DNA of 5,920 nt from Clostridia bacterium (GTDB taxonomy: Bacteria > Bacillota > Clostridia > Christensenellales > Borkfalkiaceae), in assembly GCA_021205485.1 (NCBI GenBank), contig JAJPXK010000070.1, forward strand, positions 1-5,920, written 5' to 3'. The position numbers were made by a program, and so were the translations under genes. Position 1 is the first letter of the stretch. Every line of letters starts with the position of its first letter. The notes beneath the pieces were generated by a model. That model was given only the letters and a program-made list of their open reading frames with translations. It was not told where the DNA came from and did not search any database. Shown here piece by piece: positions 1 to 4,461 of the stretch.

Positions 1-6
1 ATATAG

Positions 7-2136
7 ATGCAAACGGAATATATAATAGTGCAGGCGGGCGGAAAGGGCACGCGGATGAAATATTTGACAACCAATAAACCTAAGGCGTTAGTGCCGGTAA
101 ACAACCTGCCTATGCTTTTTCATCTGTTCAAAAAGTACCCGGATAAAAAGTATATAATAATAGCAGATTACAAAGCCGAAGTAATGAAAAAATATCTTGC
201 GGCATTTGCAAAGGCGGAATATCTTGTGGTAGACGCCCACGGGGCAAAAGGTACGTGCGGCGGCTTGCAGGAGAGTCTTCGTTTAATACCCGAGGACAAG
301 CCTTTTATGCTCATCTGGTCAGACCTTATCTTGCCGCAGGAATTTGAAATTCCCGAAACGGACGGCGACTATGTAGGAATCAGTAAAGATTTTCCCTGTC
401 GCTGGAGCTATAAAGACGGTAGCTTTATAGAAGAAGCATCATCGGAAGACGGCGTTGCCGGCTTGTTTGTATTTAAAGATAAACAGCAGATAAGCGGTGT
501 GCCCGAAGAAGGCGAGTTTGTAAGGTGGCTGTCGGAAAAAGGTTTAGAATTTAAAACTTTACCTTTATATAAAACAAAAGAATACGGCTTGCTTTCAGAA
601 TACAACAAATTGAGCGACAATATAGGCGGCAGCCGCTGCAGACCCTTTAACAGCATAGAGGTTCAAGGGGATAAATTAATTAAACGAGGCATAGATGAAC
701 AGGGCAAGGCCCTCGCTAAAAGAGAAATTGCGTGGTACAAAAAAGCCGAAGAGATAGGCGGCATAGCCATTCCTAAGATATACTCATACGAGCCGCTTAC
801 TATGCAGCGCATACACGGCGGCAATATATTTGAGTATAAATTAAGCGAAGAAGAACAACGGTCTGTCCTTGAAAAACTTGTAGCTGTCCTTAAAAAGCTT
901 CATTCGGCAGGAGAAGTTCCCGCAGACTACTTCAGCATAAACGAGGCGTATGTAGAAAAGACTTTCGCCCGTTTAGAAAAGATACGCGACTTAGTTCCCT
1001 TTGCAGATAAGGAATACATAGAAATTAACGGCAAACCTTGCCGCAATATCTTCTTTTATAAAGACGAAGTCCGCAAACTCTTCTCTAAATATAACTGCGA
1101 TAAATTCGTATTCATACACGGCGACAACACATTCTCTAATATGCTGTTAGACGAAGATATGAACCCCGTCTTTATAGACCCGAGGGGCTACTTTGGTCAT
1201 ACGGAATTATACGGCGACGCCAACTATGACTGGGCAAAGCTCTATTACTCATTGGTAGGCAACTATGACCAGTTTAACCTTAAAAAATTCCGTCTTACCA
1301 TAGGCGAAAAGAATGTTGAGCTGGATATAGAATCCAACGGCTGGGAGAATATGGAAGATTACTTCTTCGAGCTTTTAGGCGACGAAGTAAACCGTGACGA
1401 TATAAAACTTATTCATGCGGTAATATGGCTTTCTCTTACCACGTATGCATGGGAAGATTATGACAGTATATGCGGTGCATTCTATAACGGACTATTATAT
1501 CTGGAAGACGTGTTTGTAAAGTACCTTGACGGCACTAAAAGGGAAGACGCACGTAAGGTGAATTTAACCTTTGAAGAGACTATAAAAACGTTGTCCGATT
1601 CCCTGCGCAGCGTAGACGAAACCGTATTCAACCAATTATTGGACGAATGTGTAGTCGCATTAAAGGGCGGTCATAAGATAATAACTTCAGGTCTCGGTAA
1701 AAACGTACCTGTCTGCGATAAGTTTACCGGTTCTATGCTCTCCATGGGGTTAGACGCAAACTTCTTGCATACAAATACTGCCGTGCACGGCGATATGGGT
1801 ATGGTAAAGAGCGGCGACCTTGTAATAATACTTACAAAGAGCGGAGCGACAGCGGAATCGGTATATCTTGCAGATTTGCTCTCTAAGCGCGAAGGCGTAA
1901 ATTTATGGCTGTTGACGTTTAAAAGGCACAGCGTAATGAGCGAGAAGATGAAGTCGCTGGTAATAGATCTTGAACACGAGGGCGATATGTGGAACATAAT
2001 GCCAAACAACTCCACAACGCTCAATCTTATAGTATTGCAGCATCTTGCAATGAACCTTGCAAAACGCATGGGCGTGACGCTTGAACAGTTTAAACCGAAT
2101 CACCCGGGCGGGGCGATAGGCAATCAGTTAAAATGA
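7..2136 (+). CDS. Trifunctional fusion: nucleotidyltransferase + APH-fold kinase + KpsF-like SIS sugar-phosphate isomerase
   Basis: The 709-residue product has three enzymatic parts. Residues about 5-205 are a sugar-1-phosphate/LicC-type nucleotidyltransferase: the GGKGTR nucleotide-binding loop is at 11-16, NKPKAL at 23-28, and a probable metal-binding Asp106 lies in WSDL. Residues about 210-505 have the aminoglycoside-phosphotransferase/choline-kinase fold, with the catalytic loop HGDNTFSN at 371-378 and the metal-binding Asp391 in IDPRG. Residues about 520-709 are a SIS domain of the KpsF/GutQ arabinose-5-phosphate isomerase type: GLGKN at 562-566, HGDMGM at 594-599, KSGATAES at 611-618 and the family ending HPGGAIG at 699-705. 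The CBS pair of full-length KpsF is absent. ATG 7 is required because the nucleotide-binding loop begins ten residues later; an in-frame TAG directly precedes it, and too little upstream sequence is present to judge a ribosome site. The likely role is cytoplasmic synthesis of a nucleotide-activated sugar (or CDP-polyol/amine) for surface polysaccharide. Domain calls are firm; the substrate is unknown. Confidence 0.94.
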   Translation: MQTEYIIVQAGGKGTRMKYLTTNKPKALVPVNNLPMLFHLFKKYPDKKYIIIADYKAEVMKKYLAAFAKAEYLVVDAHGAKGTCGGLQESLRLIPEDKPFMLIWSDLILPQEFEIPETDGDYVGISKDFPCRWSYKDGSFIEEASSEDGVAGLFVFKDKQQISGVPEEGEFVRWLSEKGLEFKTLPLYKTKEYGLLSEYNKLSDNIGGSRCRPFNSIEVQGDKLIKRGIDEQGKALAKREIAWYKKAEEIGGIAIPKIYSYEPLTMQRIHGGNIFEYKLSEEEQRSVLEKLVAVLKKLHSAGEVPADYFSINEAYVEKTFARLEKIRDLVPFADKEYIEINGKPCRNIFFYKDEVRKLFSKYNCDKFVFIHGDNTFSNMLLDEDMNPVFIDPRGYFGHTELYGDANYDWAKLYYSLVGNYDQFNLKKFRLTIGEKNVELDIESNGWENMEDYFFELLGDEVNRDDIKLIHAVIWLSLTTYAWEDYDSICGAFYNGLLYLEDVFVKYLDGTKREDARKVNLTFEETIKTLSDSLRSVDETVFNQLLDECVVALKGGHKIITSGLGKNVPVCDKFTGSMLSMGLDANFLHTNTAVHGDMGMVKSGDLVIILTKSGATAESVYLADLLSKREGVNLWLLTFKRHSVMSEKMKSLVIDLEHEGDMWNIMPNNSTTLNLIVLQHLAMNLAKRMGVTLEQFKPNHPGGAIGNQLK

Positions 2137-2510
2137 GTAAAGAAGCGATAACGCTGTCATCCCTTACACATACGTGGATATTGGATTTAGACGGCACGAT
2201 ATTAAAACATAACGGCTATAAACAGGGTGGCGACGAACTTTTGCCAAACGCCAGAGAGTTTATGCAAAGCATTCCCGCAGACGATATGGTGGTGATACTT
2301 ACCGCCCGTACAGAGGAACACAGGGAGTCTACCATATCCTTTTTAAAGGCACACGGCATACGCTTTGACCATATAATATTTAATGCCCCTATGGGCGAAA
2401 GGGTGCTTATAAACGACAGCAAGCCATCGGGGCTTAAAATGTCGGTAGCCGTAAACCTGCCAAGAGATACCGGACTGAATTTAGATATTAATATAGACGA
2501 GAAAATGTAA
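2133..2510 (+). CDS. Small HAD-superfamily phosphatase of polysaccharide-locus type
   Basis: This 125-residue cytoplasmic protein is a minimal, capless HAD hydrolase. Motif I is DLDGT at 18-22 (nucleophile Asp18, acid/base Asp20), motif II is the Thr57 of ILTAR, and the last acidic motif is INDSKP at 93-98 (Asp95), followed by the AVNLPRD segment seen in capsule-locus HAD proteins. It is shorter than GmhB-type phosphatases (about 180 residues), but its motif set is complete. Its ATG overlaps the TGA of the fusion gene upstream (ATGA, 2133-2136), so translation is probably coupled and the two products are made together. With the isomerase, kinase and nucleotidyltransferase next door, the natural inference is removal of a phosphate from a sugar bisphosphate or a phosphorylated polyol on the way to an activated precursor. 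The substrate cannot be read from the sequence. The last 10 or so residues are polar and look unstructured. Confidence 0.88.
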   Translation: MSKEAITLSSLTHTWILDLDGTILKHNGYKQGGDELLPNAREFMQSIPADDMVVILTARTEEHRESTISFLKAHGIRFDHIIFNAPMGERVLINDSKPSGLKMSVAVNLPRDTGLNLDINIDEKM

Positions 2511-3875
2511 TTGAATATGGAAGATTTAAAAATATACAATGATTTTAATCAATATATTAAAGCCTTAAAACGAATAGCAGACAAGAGTCTTATAGTAATA
2601 GCTGTACGTGACGCTCTGACGTTTTCTAACTATAACCATAAAGAGTTATACAATGAATTGCAGAGCATAGGTTTTAGTATAAATCTTAACGGCTCTTTTA
2701 GGGAAAGCTATATAGGTATACTAAATAAAGGCACCGTTTTATATGAAGAAAGGGCCAAAGATGTGCTTACGCCGTTAAGTTATAATTCAAACGGTATTCA
2801 GGTAATTTCTAAGGGATATTCATGCGGCAATTTTTGCAGTATAAAAAAGGATGGCGATGAGTACGCGTTAAACGGCATCGGTTTGAATATTGTTGTATTT
2901 GACGCTGAAGAGAACAATTTTATAGACAGCGTTTCAGTTAATCTTTTAAAAGAAAGCGTAACAATGTCGCGTTACGAAAAATCAGCATGGGAGAATAAAC
3001 TTCTTGAGCTAAAGCGTTTCGGTATACAGCCTTTTACTTTTTATTTGCCGAAACTGGATGATATACAAAATAAATCAGATTGGGAAACATTATTATACAA
3101 TTTGATAATTGAAAGCGGCAACAGACAGGCGACGCAAGGAATTATAGCGAAAAATGTAGATAAATATTACGAATTAAGCGGTATGAATACATGCTATGAT
3201 TCTATTGAAGAGTTTAAAGAACATTTAAATAATCCCTGCAGAGTGTTAAGGGGCAATTTATACTCAAAGAATGTATATTATAAAGGAAAATATTTAAATA
3301 TAGATTGGGCAGGCCGAAGGATGGTAACCGACACGCCCGCAGATTACGATTTTACAGTCCATATGTTCGGCGACAGCGTCGGCTTACTATGGGAAATAAA
3401 GGATAGCGATACCGCTGCAAGCCGTTTGCAAAATTTATTTAACGTAAACGGGATAAAAGCAAAAGTGATAAATTACAGCGTTGCTGGGTTATCGTTGGAT
3501 AACATTATGAACTATATTACAGATTCTGAAATTAAACAGGGCGATATAGTTGTTGTGTTGTGTTCAGGAGGCAAATCAGATCGAAGAAGGGAGTCATGGC
3601 TCAAACGCAACGGTATTTATTCCGAATATATGGTAGAAGAATTTCAACGTCCGCATAACTACGGTGAAGTATTTTATGATGCCAACCATTTTAACCATAA
3701 CGGGTTGAAAGTTGTAGCGGAAATAATGTTTGATAAGATAAATGATTATCTGCAGACAATGACATATCGGCCCGTTGTGGATAAACCTAAGGGCGTTTTA
3801 CCCCCCCCGAATTTTCAGAGCTATCCACATGGCTTGCTGAAATTAAAAAATATAAAAAACAAATCGGCAGCATAG
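2511..3875 (+). CDS. ILEI (FAM3-like) domain + SGNH hydrolase/acyltransferase-like protein; 5' part of a probably frameshifted gene
   Basis: The frame encodes 454 residues with no signal peptide or membrane segment. Residues about 25-145 match the ILEI/FAM3 fold: SYIGILNKGTVLYE at 66-79, a Gly/Ser core about 101-112, and the signature GLNIVVFD at 124-131 followed by FIDSVSV. Residues about 146-270 are a linker of unknown function. Residues about 280-410 are an SGNH/GDSL domain: GDSVG at 287-291 (nucleophile Ser289), Gly326 as block II, and DANH at 390-393 giving the Asp390/His393 pair. A normal block III GxND is not visible; CSGG at 351-354 lies there. It probably adds or removes an acyl group on a glycan, or is a related transferase. 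TTG 2511 abuts the previous stop and sits 9 bases from a weak GAG; ATG 2517 is two codons in and equally possible. The last 21 residues follow an eight-C run and look out of frame: the same DNA in another frame leads into the CitC-like domain downstream. Confidence 0.85.
   Translation: MNMEDLKIYNDFNQYIKALKRIADKSLIVIAVRDALTFSNYNHKELYNELQSIGFSINLNGSFRESYIGILNKGTVLYEERAKDVLTPLSYNSNGIQVISKGYSCGNFCSIKKDGDEYALNGIGLNIVVFDAEENNFIDSVSVNLLKESVTMSRYEKSAWENKLLELKRFGIQPFTFYLPKLDDIQNKSDWETLLYNLIIESGNRQATQGIIAKNVDKYYELSGMNTCYDSIEEFKEHLNNPCRVLRGNLYSKNVYYKGKYLNIDWAGRRMVTDTPADYDFTVHMFGDSVGLLWEIKDSDTAASRLQNLFNVNGIKAKVINYSVAGLSLDNIMNYITDSEIKQGDIVVVLCSGGKSDRRRESWLKRNGIYSEYMVEEFQRPHNYGEVFYDANHFNHNGLKVVAEIMFDKINDYLQTMTYRPVVDKPKGVLPPPNFQSYPHGLLKLKNIKNKSAA
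3801..3808 (+). repeat. Poly-C tract (8 C) at the point of frame change
   Basis: An uninterrupted run of eight C's, flanked by TTTTA and GAATTTT, is the longest G/C homopolymer I found in the window. Upstream codons read it as CCC CCC CCG. The frame holding the CitC-like domain is open only from 3791, after a TAA at 3788-3790, and the upstream frame closes with TAG at 3873-3875. The frame change must therefore lie between 3791 and 3875, and this tract is the best slippage site there; two A6 runs at 3845-3850 and 3854-3859 are the others. One added C or two lost C's joins the two frames. Confidence 0.85.
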
Positions 3876-3877
3876 TA

Positions 3878-4444
3878 ATGAATTGCAATCCGTTTACTTT
3901 AGGTCATAAATACCTTGTAGAGTATGCGGCAAGCAAATGTGCTCACCTGTTTATTTTTGTCGTAGAAGAAGATAAATCGGTTTTCCCTTTTGCGGACAGA
4001 ATAGAACTTGTGCGTAAAGGTACAAGCCATTTACAAAACGTCACTGTATTGCCGAGCGGTAAATTTATAATATCGCAGCTTACTTTTGAAGAGTATTTTG
4101 TTAAATCAAGCATTCAGGATACAACAATAGATCCTTCTATGGATGTGGAGTTGTTTGCAACGCAGATAGCGCCCGAACTAGGCATTACGGTGCGGTTTGC
4201 GGGCGAAGAGCCGCTTGACAAAGTTACAATGCAATACAACAATTCTATGCGGCAAATATTGCCAAAGTACGGAATTGAATTTGAGGAGATACCCCGCAAA
4301 GAATTTGACGGCGGGGTGATAAGCGCAAGCCGTGTAAGGGCTTGCCTTAAAGATAACGATTTTGAAACTATATCAAAGATAGTTCCGTCAACAACGCTAG
4401 AATATCTTAAAGAAAATTACAAAGAACTTATTAAAAAACTATAA
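3878..4444 (+). CDS. Citrate-lyase-ligase-like (CitC C-terminal) nucleotidyltransferase domain; probable 3' part of the frameshifted gene
   Basis: From ATG 3878 the frame gives 188 residues resembling the C-terminal domain of [citrate (pro-3S)-lyase] ligase, a cytidylyltransferase-fold enzyme that adenylates a carboxylic acid. Visible marks are the HxGH-like nucleotide loop NPFTLGH at 4-10, VVEEDKS at 28-34, LPSGKFIIS at 58-66, AGEEP at 108-112 with a following QYNNSMR, and the ISASRVR signature at 148-154. No citrate lyase genes are nearby, so citrate fermentation is unlikely and a role in modifying a polysaccharide is more plausible. ATG 3878 is probably not a real start: no Shine-Dalgarno precedes it, and codons just upstream in this frame encode IGSIV, the first beta strand that runs into MNCNPFTLGH. 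The coding frame extends back to at least 3809 through WLAEIKKYKKQ. I read it as the C-terminal domain of the preceding gene. The domain identity is strong; the substrate is unknown. Confidence 0.82.
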   Translation: MNCNPFTLGHKYLVEYAASKCAHLFIFVVEEDKSVFPFADRIELVRKGTSHLQNVTVLPSGKFIISQLTFEEYFVKSSIQDTTIDPSMDVELFATQIAPELGITVRFAGEEPLDKVTMQYNNSMRQILPKYGIEFEEIPRKEFDGGVISASRVRACLKDNDFETISKIVPSTTLEYLKENYKELIKKL

Positions 4445-4446
4445 AA

Positions 4447-4451
4447 TGGAG
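4447..4451 (+). promoter_or_regulatory. Shine-Dalgarno site for the gene starting at 4462
   Basis: TGGAG lies 10 bases before ATG 4462, just after the TAA of the preceding gene (4442-4444). It is a reasonable ribosome site and the only one in the 17-base gap. It supports 4462 as the start and contrasts with the lack of any such site before ATG 3878. Confidence 0.6.
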
Positions 4452-4461
4452 CAACTTATTT

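Larger units (their letters stand above)
2511..4444 (+). other. Composite gene: ILEI-SGNH-CitC-like, interrupted by a -1 frame change
   Basis: Reading the two previous frames as one gene and correcting the eight-C run to nine gives about 644 residues: ILEI (25-145), linker, SGNH (280-410), a proline-rich junction (around 430-434), then the CitC-like nucleotidyltransferase to the end. The joined sequence continues as EFSELSTWLAEIKKYKKQ into IGSIVMNCNPF, a smooth lead-in helix and first strand for the final domain, whereas the 21 residues in the upstream frame look featureless. Whether the protein is made whole depends on the C count, on ribosomal slippage, or on the read being correct; the sequence alone cannot decide. 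Confidence 0.72.

Noticed and set aside
7..1500. Phosphocholine pathway (LicA/LicC) as the function of the first two domains
   Set aside because: The folds allow it, but there is no LicD-like transferase in view and the fused SIS isomerase points to a phosphosugar. Kept only as an alternative.
1671..2103. Reverse-strand open frames opposite the SIS domain, and similar ones at 408-656, 2216-2539, 4114-4299, 4836-5051 and 5580-5771
   Set aside because: They lie opposite well-supported domains, have no recognisable motifs and have no separate promoter or ribosome site. They are shadows of the + strand genes.
3878..3880. ATG 3878 as a true independent start
   Set aside because: No Shine-Dalgarno site precedes it and it would cut off the first beta strand, which the same frame encodes just upstream. 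The coordinates are kept because it is the first ATG of the frame, but I favour a split gene.
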